A program made the position numbers and the translations under genes. The notes below the pieces were generated by a model. The model did not search any database and was not told where the DNA came from. It was given only the letters and a program-made list of their open reading frames with translations. From Clitoria ternatea (lineage: Eukaryota; Streptophyta; Magnoliopsida; Fabales; Fabaceae): 64,000 bases of DNA. The DNA lies in assembly GCA_037962975.1 (NCBI GenBank), contig CM075669.1:246797351-246861350 (forward strand), read 5' to 3'. Shown piece by piece: positions 45,785 through 57,479 of the stretch; the stretch's first letter is position 1; each line of letters starts with the position of its first letter.

Positions 45785-46379
45785 CGAAATACATTTAGCA
45801 CTTAGCGACGGCATATACCCGTCGCTACATACGTCACTAAATTAAAAAATTAAAACCATAGCGACGGATAAACACATCTGTCGCTACTATACCAACACTA
45901 GCGACGACTGCATCCGTCGCTCAATTTAGAAATCCCTCTAAAATTTTGAAAGCCTTTAGTAACCTTAGCGACAGTCACAATCCGTCGCTGACGTATCCAA
46001 ACATAGCGACGACGATACCCTGCCGTCACTAACTTGATCATAGCGACGGCATAACTGCATCGCTGATTTGTCCGAACACATAGCGACGGTGATTTGGCCG
46101 TCGTTATCAGTTGGCGCCACATATAAGTTGGAGGGAAACCAAAAAAATAGAGGGAAATAACCTTAGCGACCGTATCAGGGATGGGGTACGATTTAGCGAC
46201 GGTATTAGTGACCGTTGTTTGCCAAATTCAGCGACGGCATAGTGTTGGTCGCTGATGTGGTCACTATTTTTCGTATTCAAGGTCCCTTTCTTATTGCGGT
46301 CGCTAACTCGGTCACTGATTAGCGACGACATTTGGCGGTCGCTAACAGAGTGTAGCTATTAGTCATTTTTTTAGTAGTG
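45785..46379. repeat. CACTA subterminal repeats and terminus
   Basis: About nine inverted units TAGCGACGG-N(6-14)-CCGTCGCTA, for example at 45804-45826, 45860-45885, 45901-45925, 45964-45987, 46002-46029, 46081-46106 and 46320-46343, then the terminal TAGTAGTG. In the CACTA system such repeats bind the accessory protein. Unlike the LTR arrays, here each unit is a split hairpin with variable spacing. The minus-strand frame at 45814-45413 is Pro/Ser-rich leader sequence and not a supported gene. Confidence 0.85.
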
Positions 46380-47350
46380 ATACATACTAAAATGATTGTA
46401 AAAAATATTCTTTATCTGTAATAAAACTTATATAGTGTCTATCCTATTATTGAGAATTGAGTATAGGTTTATATTTTTTTCCATTTTTTCAATTTCATTT
46501 AAATGGAAGATAGATATTGTTGAATAACGAATTAAAAGTTTGTTAGACGGATAGTTTTATTTGGTGTAAAAGTTTCTTTTAGTAGTTTTTAAAGTCCATT
46601 TAAAAAGTTACTTCAAGTAATTTTTTGTACCTATAAGCTTTAAGTTTATTTTATTTATTACACTTTTATTTTTGTTAATATAATTTTTGTATCACTCATA
46701 TTTATTTAGAAAAATGATATATTATGTTTTATTAAAATATATTTTAATAAAAAGAGAAAGAAAATATATTTTAATAAATTTCTTAAGATATTGTACACAA
46801 TGAATATACATGGATAGTTTTTCAAATATGAATATATTGTTATTACTTTTTTTTCGCATACTTAAAGACATGTATTAGCTTTATGAACAAATATTTTTTA
46901 TATACTTCACAATAACTCTAAGTTTTTCATATATAATTTTATGTATATTGAAACGTAAAAATCCTAAGAATTAATATGTATACACATTTAATATTAGATA
47001 AAAAGTTTTTTAACAAGTAATAAAATGTCAATTATTCATAGTGAAACTTATGCATCTTAACAATGTCTGAAGCAAATAATAAATCTCAATTTTTTTAAGT
47101 ATTAATAAAATAAATCCCATTTTTTTAAGTATTAATAAAATAATCTTCTCGTTCATACATACCAAAATGATTGAAAAAAATTCTTTATTTGTGGTGAAAC
47201 TTATATAGTGTCTATCCTACTATGTTTTATTAAAATATATTTTAATAAATATAAGAAAGAAAATACATTTTAATAAATTTCTTAAGATATTGTACACAAT
47301 GAATATACATGAATACCTTTTCAAATATGAATATATTGTTATTACTTTAA
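46380..47350. repeat. Duplicated flank of the CACTA end
   Basis: 46382-46449 recurs at 47153-47220, and 46721-46853 recurs at 47221-47350, same orientation. The second copy is therefore the first with about 270 bp deleted. The first copy abuts the CACTA terminus exactly; the second has CGTTCATACATAC at that place and shows what an uninserted flank may look like. Confidence 0.75.
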
Positions 47351-47741
47351 ACATTAGTTTCATTAAATTCATTAACCAAAAAAATATATGATGTAATATC
47401 AGTTTCATAAATTTTAATTCCATTCAAGATTTTTTTTTGAAAAAAATGAAACACATGTTGCAACATAAACCCATCATTGCATGTACATTTCCTAAAAACA
47501 AAACATTTTGGCTTTTTTTAAATGAATTGGCTTCATTATAACCTTAACTATTGCCTACAGTGCCCCTTTGAATGCAACGATACCGTGTGGCTTTCCATAT
47601 TCCCTCCAAATCCATTTTCATAGACAGACCTTCCACTTCCCCCTTTAAATGCGTCTATTATATAATGTGTGTCTTTTGCAATGGTTTTCTCTTTCTGTAC
47701 CTGAAATGTTGCATAGTGAGTAGTTACTAAGGCTCCTCATA

Positions 47742-48499
47742 ATGCTTTGGCCAACTAATCCGGATGCACCTCAGTCCAGCGTCTTTCTCCACAGCCACAA
47801 CAAGGTAAAATCATTCCCATGTTCTTTTTTGGTCCCCTATTTCTGTGCATCTTCCATCAACCGTGTTCTTTTTTTCCTCCTAGATCTTTGCCAATGTTGA
47901 TAAATGTCTTATAAACAAGTTTGGAGCAAAACTTCCCTCAGTATGGTTGTTAAGCAATCCGAACAAGCATCAACATCAGTTGACCTTCCATCGCATGGAA
48001 AATGGATGGTGCCTGAAAAAGGGTTTGTAAAAGATGAGGGACTTTTATCGTTTAGAGTCCAACACTTGGGTGGTGATAAATTATAGGGGGTGGGGAGTTC
48101 AAAATCAGGATCTATGATGATGAGGGAAAGAAGATTGCATATTCGGTTCAACAGAGTCATCCTGTAGACTTTGATTTTAGACTCTCTTCTTACTAATCAA
48201 AGGCCAGCCAGTTGGTAATTTTTTTTCCCAATCTCCCCTTTCAAAAACTTTCTGCTTCAACATTGTGTACTTATGCATAGATGCTTCAATAGACGTTTTT
48301 TTCTCCCTTTCATTTTTTGTTATATGGTTCATAAATTAATAGTTTTTATGAAACTTTATCCCTTAATTTTGTTTACAAAATTTGCCAAAGAATACTTCAG
48401 AGCATCTCCTTCAATTTGGAGCAAGCAAATGGACTCTCTATGGCCCGTCTGGCAAAGAGGTGGATTGTCGCATCATTAAGAAACTCAAGGCCAAAAGAT
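47742..48499 (+). pseudogene. B3-domain-like gene, decayed (exons about 47742-47804, 47884-48215, 48389-48499)
   Basis: Exon 1 starts MLWPTNPDAPQSS and ends at AAG/GTAAAA in phase 0; exon 2 starts after CCTCCTAG and reads KCLINKFGAKLPSVWLLSNP, then WCLKKGL-stop, DFYRLESNTWVVINYRG, and after a frame change GEFKIRIYDDEGKK. The order of a Phe/Leu-rich start, a GW-like segment, an FxLxxxxVVxFxY-like segment and a final FKIRIYD fits the plant B3 DNA-binding fold (REM-like). A last exon reads FGASKWTLYGPSGKEVDC and ends at TAA 48497-48499. At least two frame disruptions. Probably a dead nuclear factor gene; the family call is by pattern only. Confidence 0.5.
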
Positions 48500-49795
48500 A
48501 AGCCAAGTTTGGATTTGGATGGAAACTATTTTGTATAATCCATTCTCTGAAAGAATATGATAAATGTTCCTTTAAATTTCATTTGGACAAAGACCATTAT
48601 TGTTCTGTGAAGATCAATAGTGTTTGAGTAGGTTTCTAAGGAACACTTACTTTGTTTGACATGTTTTGACATAATTAATTTATTTTGTATGTCAAAGATC
48701 ATTGGCCTTTACTCAAAATTTGTATGTATAAAACACATGTAATTGCTCTCTTTATGATAAACAATAAGTGCTGGAACCATATTGTTAACAACATCCAAAT
48801 TCAAGTGTATGAAATCAATACCGTAACCATAAACTGACATCAATGAATTGTACGATATGATTAACGCTTTCATATGATAGGAAATACATACATGATGATT
48901 AATGGGAGATATGTAACAAAAAAGATTCATACTTTCATTTAACATAAAGAACTAATGATTAAACAATATGTTGCTATTATGATTTTCAATCCATCCTCAA
49001 ACGGTTACATATCACTCAGAATACATTAAAGTGCAACCATTGTTATAAGTGTGTTTGAAGCAGATAAATTCTTGAAACCGTCCATATAAACCATTGAATT
49101 GAATTTCATCCAATTATAACAGAAGCTAAAAGGTTAATCATAAGTGTGTGTTAATGGGAGTAAATTGAATGAAAGTATTTCTTAAAGTCATAGCGTGTGC
49201 ACTTTATTAACACCAGGTTGCTCATGTTGAACCATAATGACAAAACCATGTGTGATAATATGTATTGTCTTCGACCCTGTTGAAATAACTTAAGACAAGA
49301 TTTGAGAATTTAAAAAAGATAAATGTAAATTATCCCTGTATTAAACATCTAATTAAATTCAATGAAAAAAAATCATGTCAGAAAATAAATAATCAACCTT
49401 CATAACTAAATTGTGTACTTGCTACATTATAAGTTTTACATTGCAAGGTTCTACTAAATATTAACACTACAGATAATATCCCAATACTTATGATTATAGA
49501 AATTTAGGATGCAAGGATTGACACAAGCAAATGCTTCTATGTAGACATTAATAAGTGTTACTAATATCTAAAATTGGTTTGGAGCTTTGTTTTAGTGATA
49601 AATAATAATAACATGCTTTAGAGCTATGTTATTATTTTTTTCCTGCATAGAAGGTCAAAGGTCACCCTTAACACATGCACAGGTTTATATCAGTTATATT
49701 TAATACACGCTGCTATTTTGCCACATGTGTCTACCATTTAAGGCTTTTCATTTTTGTAGGACCAAGGATCCCTTCTCTCTCTTTAATTTCTGCTC
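48500..49795. other. AT-rich DNA, no feature recognised
   Basis: No convincing ORF or repeat. The left end of the Helitron may lie here or earlier, but no 5'-TC boundary can be set. Confidence 0.4.
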
Positions 49796-50164
49796 GTGAT
49801 ACATCATTCAAGGCTTAGAAACATTAAGTGGCAGCACCCATACTTTAGAAAGTACAAAGTTATGGTTGTGTTCAAGTATTTAGTTATATGGAAGCTGATT
49901 TTCCGTGGTAGTAAACATCACTATAGCCAGAAGTTAAAGGGTCTTCACAATGGACTAGATGAACACCTTAAAAAAATGGCAAGGTCTAGAAGACAAAACA
50001 ACAATGACAGAAAAGAAAAAGACAATGTTCTATTAAATCTTATCATCCGAATGCTTAAGGTAATTCTCACACATTTAAATGTTTTTCTTGTAGGTGAAAG
50101 TTTTAAACATTCCTCTGTAACATCCTTTCGTTTTAATCTTTTAAAAATTTGTTCTTCTATAACA

Positions 50165-51550
50165 ATGTAGTTGAAGGAGGAGGTAACGCATCAAATGATT
50201 CCAACCGTCATGTTTCCTTACCAATTGCTCTTGTTCAAATAAAAGGTTAATGTTGAATGTTATCTTTGTTAAGAAAACTAAAAATGTTGTAGAGCATTCA
50301 TACGAACCATAAGGTGATGAGAGCATCATGATATCAACACAAAATTATAAGATTTTGTTCTACCTCTTAATAATGTTAAACAACATATTTTATATAATGT
50401 GATGATGTTTACATGGATAATATGTTCAATATGGTTCAACTAGCAGGGACACAACAACAGGTTACAATGATGATGTTTCTTTATCAAATGTTGTTCAAAT
50501 GAAAGGTGAGTATATAATTTTATGTTTGTTACACACATTTGAACGTAATAAATGAAAAAAAGTTTGATCACTGAATTCTCTTTACTTTAGAAAATAGAGC
50601 ATTAACATTATCCATGATCCCAAATTTGATCCAACCTTCGATGAATATAATTCCATTATCAGACATAACAAATGGTATGATAAATTTCATTTTTTGTATA
50701 ATTTTATGATCGTTATAAACGTACCTATAAATGCCTACTATGCTTTAATGAGCAGGTAACACAGTAACAGGTTCCAACCATGATGTCTTTTTATCAATTG
50801 GTGGTGTTCAAATTAAAGGTTAATATATAATTCTATATTTCTTAGTAATGCTTGAATGTCATAAAAGTGGCATGACTTAATTCTTATTATTGTAGGAAAT
50901 GGACAATTAACATTTTCCATGACCCAAAATTTCATTCAGCCTTCTATGAATAGAACCCATTTATTAGAAATAACAAACGGTATGATAACCTTTTCCCTTT
51001 TTTGTGTTTTTGAATTACTTCAAGAAATATATATATATATACCAAACATGAGTGGTTTTTATATGTGATTAGAGGAAACAAGTTTGGAAAAAAGATTTAA
51101 CATTGGTAGCCCAAATCAACCTGCCAACATACATAATATTGAAGGTGTGTTATCTATGATTATTTTTAAAGTTAATACAAAGTAAGGTGATGTTTATATT
51201 CATTTGATAACTATTTTTCTTTAACAGATTTGACACGTTATTCAAACAGTATGTCAGAAGTATGTAATGTTTTCCCAAAGAAAAGGTAACCTTATTTTCA
51301 TTATGGTTATCAAGTCATGAAATGCACATTCCTTAAATCATGCTATCTTGCTGTGTCATTTGAAGAATATAATGTTGTTAATGTAGGATTGTTTCATGAT
51401 GAAGTTATATTATGCATGCAGTTCATTAGAAGCAGAGAAGCATAAAATTGTTCACTCTAGAATACTTGATAGTGATACCTCAAAAAACCTATCATCATTA
51501 TTTGAAGCAGAAGTCTCTAATGACAACAGAAAGTTTTAACATCAAGGATT
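50165..51550 (+). pseudogene. Duplicated small exons of the Helitron 5' gene
   Basis: Two exon types recur. Type A (50165-50248, 50455-50504, 50756-50819) ends in a variant of SNHDVFLS..VQIKG and a GT donor. Type B (50591-50677, 50896-50981) reads ALTLSMIPNLIQPSMN or QLTFSMTQNFIQPSMN and ends ITNG before GTATGATAA. The order is A-A-B-A-B. Further unique exons follow at 51073-51144, 51230-51287 and about 51420-51590. Later, 51940-52015 and 52190-52265 form another duplicated pair (NLDQNVDQ.P, NLDQDVDR.P, ending GDEEG). Stops occur in some exons. Function unknown. Confidence 0.55.
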
Positions 51551-53289
51551 TGTAGGGTTTGATCAAACAATGAATAATAAAGGTTTTCTCTTCAACTAGT
51601 TTACAAATTTATTTTACCTTTTAATAAGTGTCGTAAATAGATCATGCTTCAACATGCACATATTGATAAGGATTTGATGATAGTGTTGAATTGATTAGAT
51701 GTCATCAATTTGTTAAATACATAAAATGAGGTTTCATTATTAAATGGAGTAGAACTTCCTCAGTTAGACCAGCTTCCTGGAAATGGTGAATTAGGAATTG
51801 GAGCATTGGAAGTAATTGTCAACAATGAAAGTGACTTGATGATCGCTTAACAAGTATTATGATTTTTATTCTTGGATGCAAATTTCTTTACAAAATTTTT
51901 CAATCAGTTTTTGTTATGATGTTTAAATTAATCACAGTTTATAATGCAAATGATAAATGCAACTTGGATCAAAATGTTGATCAGGTTCCTATGTATGGAG
52001 GAGATGAAGAAGGTAATTCAATAATGCTTAAAAGTTAATTATTCATATTTTGAAATAGAATGCTTAAATAAATTCCTTTCATCTTTCTATAGAAATAGAA
52101 TGTATTTTATTTATTTGTATTATAGATTTTAACAATGCTTAAAATTCAATTTAATTATATTTTGTTTTCATGTTAAAATTAATCCTAGTTTTTAATGGAA
52201 ATGATGAATCAAACTTGGATCAAGATGTTGATAGGTTTCCCATATTTCAAGGAGATGAAGAAGGTAATTCAACTTAACAATGAGCATGTCATTCTATAGA
52301 ATGTTATCCTATTTCATAACAACTAAGTGTTTACTTAATGAATGGATTAGATGAGTACAATGAAATTAATTATCAACCCCAACCTCAAGGTATTTTTTTC
52401 ACTTTTCATGTATCGTATGAAATTCAAAATTGTTTAAGATATGTTACATATCAAATGTTTAATGACTTTGTTTTCTCAGAAACTTGGGACATAGGTGACC
52501 TTATCTGGCAGCATCAGTACTGCAAGGCTTTTATGTTGCTGGATGAAGGATTCACCAAATCAAGAAAGCTAAAGAAACCATTATTCTCTCTTTGTTGTAA
52601 GGAAGGAAAAGTTCGCCTCCTATTACTGAAAACAATTCCACAGACTCTTATTGATCTACATTCATATACTGGTGATCAAAGTGTTCATTTCCTAAAGAAT
52701 ATTAGAGCTTTTAATGCTATGTTTGCATTCACCTCTGTAACACCCCTATTTTTATTTTAATTCATTATAGAAAATTTTATATTAAAATCTTGATGGAATT
52801 TGACTATGGACCTTTAGAAGTTTTTGATCAGTATATTATTTCAGAATTTATAAAAAATATTCTTAAAAAAATGAAAAATTTCTTTTGCACCCCCCAAATT
52901 ACTATTCACACCACCCCTCATAATTCTCAACAGCCTTCACGTGAAAAGTTATTGTGTAATTTTGAAAATTTCAAACTTTGCACAGTAATCTGAATGAAAT
53001 TTTCAATTCTTGCATAGTACTTTTATAATAAAATATTGAAATGCATAGTAAATATTTTGCTATAAATAGAGGGGCGAGACACCGAGGAAAACATACAATT
53101 TTGAAAACTTAGTAGTGTTGGGATGAAAGTATTAAGTAAAGAGAAGAAGATATTTTCTAAAGGAAAAAGGTTCTGTAAAAATTCTGAGGTAATAATAAAT
53201 TTCTTTTATATTCTTTTATGATTATGAAGGTTGTTTTTATATCACTTAAAAATCTATTATTATACTAGATATAATATTATTTTAAGTTA

Positions 53290-53580
53290 CTATTCTAAAT
53301 AGTAAATTACTATGTCAATAGTAAATTACTATTACGAATAGTAAATTATTATTCAAATAGTAAATTACTATTTACTGTTACTATTTATGGTTACTATTTA
53401 TATTTTACTATTTACCATTACTATTCATGTTTTACTATTTACCATTACTATTCACGTTTTACTATTTACCATTACTATTTACATTTTACTATTTACTGTT
53501 ACTATTTATAGTAACTATTTAAAAATTACTATTTACCATTACTATGCATAATTACTATTTACCCTTTCTGTTTTAAATAG
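53290..53580. repeat. AT-palindrome array in the solo LTR
   Basis: AGTAAATTACT cores start at 53301, 53320, 53340 and 53359 (spacings 19, 20, 19). They are followed by looser TTACTATTTAC repeats of 12-22 bp. TAGTAA-A-TTACTA is an odd palindrome. Confidence 0.8.
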
Positions 53581-55208
53581 TAATCTAAATTTTCATCTTA
53601 TAATTATATTAAAATGAAATTGGTATGTTTTAGAACTCGAAGACAAGACGCGCACAGGTTTTTCATAACGAATCGAGATACAAGAGGTAAAAGGGAGTGA
53701 GATAAGAATATAATATGAAAAGACATAAGAAGAATGAGAGGAGTCCCCTACTCCTTTTAAATTTAATAATATTATTATTTTAAAATAATAACTTTTTAAC
53801 TTAAAATTTATAATAAATTTTAAATTAAGTATCTTGTGTAACTTACTATGACATACCTATGCAAGGACCTGGACTTTTATAACCTATACGAACTGGACTG
53901 AATCTATGCAAGGACTTGGACTATTATGACCTATATGGACTGAACTAAACCTATGCAACGACTGTATTATATGGATTTACATAGACCTATGCGAGGAATG
54001 GACTATAAGGACTCAAAATCAATTTTATTAATTTAAATAACCATTAAAATTTAAATTATATTTATGAGTGATATTTAATTTATTTGATTTGATTATATTT
54101 AATTTTGATTGATGATATTAAATTATGATTGATAATATTAGATTGTGATTGATGATATGTAATTGTGATTGATAATATTTGATTGTGATTGATAATCTTG
54201 TGATGTGGAGTTGAGCATATAGCAAGCATGACGGAAAGCTAAAACTCAGTAAGAATTTTCTTACCTTACTCTTTAAATTTTTATTCTAAGAGAAAGTATT
54301 TTATAAATCATTTTTAATCTTTTATTCCTTCTTAGAAATTATTTTCATTAACTTTACTTTTAATCTTCAAAATAAAAATCTGGTATTTATTTTAGAAAAA
54401 GACATTTTATGAAAATTAATTTATAAAAAGGTTGAAATAATTAATTCTTGAATTAAATTTTTTTATAGTTTTAAGTATTTTTAGTTAATGAATTAAGAAT
54501 TATTCTCTTTTAGTAAAATAAAATTTTCAAAAGTAAATTATTTTGTTTTTTTCCAACCTAATAACTAAAGATATTTAGAAATAATTGAGATTTCTAAATT
54601 CGATCTCGCTAAGATTCAATTTGAGAAAGATTATGTAAAATTTTAATGAGAAAGTTTTGAGATATTTAAGGCTTGGAAAATCAATTTTGGTGAGATTTGA
54701 ATTTGAAAACTGTACCAAATTTATTTTTGTATGATAGAAATTCGAAGAAGAAATTGAGAAAATGCATAGTTTATTGAGATGATATTGTAAACCTTTTATG
54801 GTATTTAATAATTGAGTTTCTAAAAGCCTTAACCAACTAAATACGCGAGTAGTTCATGCATCATGAATTATTAAAGTTAAACAAAATGATATTGTCTGGG
54901 GACGGATTATAGAAATCGATGATACATTAGAGGAGGCTTAATTGCGATCCTTGGGATGAGAGGGTGTGAAAGGGTGCTTCAGGGGACCTCGGGTAGCTCC
55001 CTAGTGTCGGATACTTTCACAATATAAACCTTCTCATTCTGACTAGCCTCTAAGTGTTTTCATGCCAGTTGAGCTATTCATGTTATTATTATCCGGAATT
55101 ATGGAACAATGTAAACTCCTGGTTGGCCCAGTGCAAATAAAAATTTAAGGGCTCGTATATATAGGTAAGTTATGATGAAGATATTGCATAACATTCATAC
55201 GTTCATAA

Positions 55209-55676
55209 TTGATTGTGTATGTGATTATGATTGATATTATTATATTAGTTTGTGAAAACCCTTTATTGTTTATGTTCTACTTGGGAATATTATATTCTGT
55301 TTGTCACTCCTTTCTCCGTGTTTTTGTTTCATATGTTTTAATTGTTGGTTCATACAGAGGGAAGGATCGAAGAATCCAGGCAGTAAATATAGTACGTTCT
55401 AGAAAAGGATCGGTATGAATACCATGATCCAATGAATAAATAATGTCATTAAGTAACTGCTCTTGGGCCATGGAGTTTCCTCTTTTTCTAATAATGTTTA
55501 ATATTTATTTTCTTTGGAGGAATGCAAAATTACTTTATAAATTTTTAATGATATTTGAGGTATTTCAGAAATATTGTATGTAATTTATTCCGATAGTTTC
55601 TTTTTAATGATTATATTTTTAGAAAAAAATTATGAATTTTTTTAAAATTTATTAAGATGTAACAGAGGGCGTTATA
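55209..55676. other. End region of the solo LTR, no gene
   Basis: A + frame at 55209-55418 (hydrophobic, Ile/Val/Phe-rich) lies inside the LTR; it has no recognised domain and is not called as a gene. Confidence 0.4.
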
Positions 55677-57479
55677 ACCTCCATATCTGGAAAGATTAAC
55701 CATGGCATTAATGATGGGACTGGCCCCCCAATTTTTGTATTGGGTGGACAAAGTTTTCACTTAGTCAGAAGCCTGTTACCTGCAGATTTAGAGAGGCCAA
55801 AGTTTGCACAGTCATATATCTACGACACAGACCATGAAGTTAAAAATCAAATTAATGCCGTCAGGTATATGTGTATGTTGAAAACTATTTGACTTTACAA
55901 GATTTTTCTGTTGTATTATTTTCTTTGATACATATATATTTCTTAACTTCACTCTTATATAGGTTTGGAAGAACTTAACATCAACTGGATTTTGATATAT
56001 TCACAAACATTAAGAACATGTTTGATGAATATAATGTTCTCGTAAAAAGTTTTCCCTATGTAAGAGACCATTTCAGCAATGAAGATTATAATGGTGTCAT
56101 GTTAAAGTTGATTAGGAAAAGGAATACTAACGAAAGGACCTATAACCTTCTACCAGTTTCTAAGATTGTAGCTTTGGTGGTAGGTGACATTGATGATGAA
56201 ATTGTTGATCGAGACATAATACTTGAAACAAAATCTAGAGGTCTTTAACATATAGATCCTCTCCACCCATTGTACCTTGGATTGCAATATTTTTTACTCT
56301 TCCCTTTTGGGGAGGACGAGTTCTATCCTGATATCCCTTATGATATAATTCTTTGCCTAAGAGATCATTATCAAAGCGGTAAAAAATCACAATAAGGGAA
56401 TTCTTTACATATAGAATTCAAGATAAAGAAGGTGATTCTCTAATAGTGTTGAAATCTAGACGTTTGTTCCAATAGTTCTTGGTGGACACATATACCATGG
56501 TTGAGTCTGAAAAGCTGAAGTACATTAGATTCAATCAACTAAAACTAAGGGTGGAACAGTACAACGGACTTTAGCAATCATCTTACCAGGGTCAAGTTGC
56601 TGAAAATGCAATAGGGAAGCGTATCATTCTGCCAAGTTCTTTTATTGGTGGGCCTAGATATATATCAAACAATTGCAAGGATGCTCTGGGAATATGCAAA
56701 CACTTTGGGTGTCCAAGTTTTTTTCATAACAATGACATGCAACCTAGAATGGATTGAGATTAAAAGATTTGTTCAAATGAAGAATTTGAAAGCCAACGAT
56801 CAGCCAGACATCCTTTGTAGGGTGTTCAAAATTAAATTGGAAGAACTTATTTGGGATTTGAAGGATGGACCTATATTTAGAAAAATTGTTGGTTGTAAGT
56901 AAACAAAAATATTTTATCTTCTTTCTATTTACCTTTAATCTTTAATTATTAATACAACCTAATTGATATTCATTTGATTTTGCAATTTACAGCTGTGTCT
57001 ACAATAGAATTTCAGAAATGTGGATTTCCACATGCTCATATTCTTCTTTTCATGCATCCAGCCAATAAACCAAAGTGTATGGAGGATATTGATAGGTTTA
57101 TATCCGCAGAGATTCCAGATAAAAAACTTAGTCCTGCATTATTTGTTGTGGTATAGAAATATATGGTTCATGGTCCATGTGGACCGTACAGTAAAAAATT
57201 CCCCTGCATGAAGAATGGAATATGCTCCAAAAAATTTCCAAAGCCAATGCGTAATAGGACGGTCATTGATGAAGAAGGCTTTCCAAGATATAGGCGAAGG
57301 GATGATGGAAGAACTATTAACAAAAAAGGTGTTGATTTAGACAATAGTTTCATTATTCCTTATAATGTTGCTTTGTTATTAAAATATAGTTGTCATATCA
57401 ATGTGGAGTATACATTCCAGACAAGTACAATTAAGTACCTGTTTAAATATGTTCACAAAGGAAGTGATAGTGGAGTATA

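Larger units (their letters stand above)
35830..46379 (-). mobile_element. CACTA (En/Spm-type) transposon, decayed; left end not found
   Basis: Right end: TTTAGTAGTG at 46370-46379, that is CACTACTAAA on -, preceded by inverted TAGCGACGG/CCGTCGCTA subterminal repeats. Leftward on - come a TNP2-like transposase (40539-38752), its C-terminal DUF4216-like part (37330-36660) and a TNP1-like ORF (36645-35830). Subterminal repeats of this type are not seen on the left, so the element is truncated or its left part is rearranged. That the terminal block and the transposase belong to one element is inferred from strand and order. 41.7-45.4 kb contains host-like sequence. Confidence 0.65.
52736..55676 (+). 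repeat. Solo LTR, 2.94 kb, with 5-bp target duplication ACCTC
   Basis: Starts TGTAACACCCC and ends GGGCGTTATA, an inverse of the start with TA for CA. ACCTC flanks both sides (52731-52735, 55677-55681), and the Helitron reading frame continues across one copy of it. A TATAAATAGAGGGG box lies at 53062. It contains a TAGTAAATTACTA array (53290-53580). No internal region or second LTR, hence a solo LTR left by recombination. A related LTR begins at 57480. Confidence 0.85.
49796..57479 (+). mobile_element. Helitron remnant (5' end unknown, cut at 57479), with two LTR insertions
   Basis: Downstream it encodes the Helitron N-terminal and Rep regions (52490-57479), interrupted by a solo LTR at 52736-55676 and cut by a second LTR at 57480. 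Upstream (49796-52400) are many small exon-like blocks with AG and GT borders in a consistent + orientation. No helicase domain and no 3' hairpin with CTRR are visible, so the 3' half is missing or displaced. Confidence 0.65.
52345..57479 (+). pseudogene. Helitron Rep (HUH) protein, N-terminal and nuclease part, interrupted
   Basis: Before the solo LTR: ETWDIGDLIWQHQYCKAFML (one zinc-knuckle Cys changed) and FSLCCKEGKVRL, the Helitron N-terminal pattern. After it: PPIFVLGGQSFHLVRSLLPA, FAQSYIYDTDHEV, an exon at 56018-56248, then VQVFFITMTCNLEWIEIKRF at 56700-56760. After an intron (about 56896-56993): TIEFQKCGFPHAHILLFMHP with the HxH metal-binding motif, VHGPCGPYSKKFPCMKNGIC, and KYLFKYVHKG with the paired Tyr of the Rep domain. 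It would nick DNA for rolling-circle transposition. Stops near 56248, 56577 and 57156 and the missing helicase make it nonfunctional. Confidence 0.75.

Noticed and set aside
45413..45814. Minus-strand Pro/Ser-rich ORF of 133 codons
   Set aside because: Low-complexity leader next to CACTA subterminal repeats; no domain, and such frames are commonly mis-annotated.
45785..46379. CACTA TAGCGACGG repeats as a further case of the 20-bp paired architecture
   Set aside because: Half-site distances vary (about 16-22 bp), units are split hairpins and this is normal CACTA subterminal structure.
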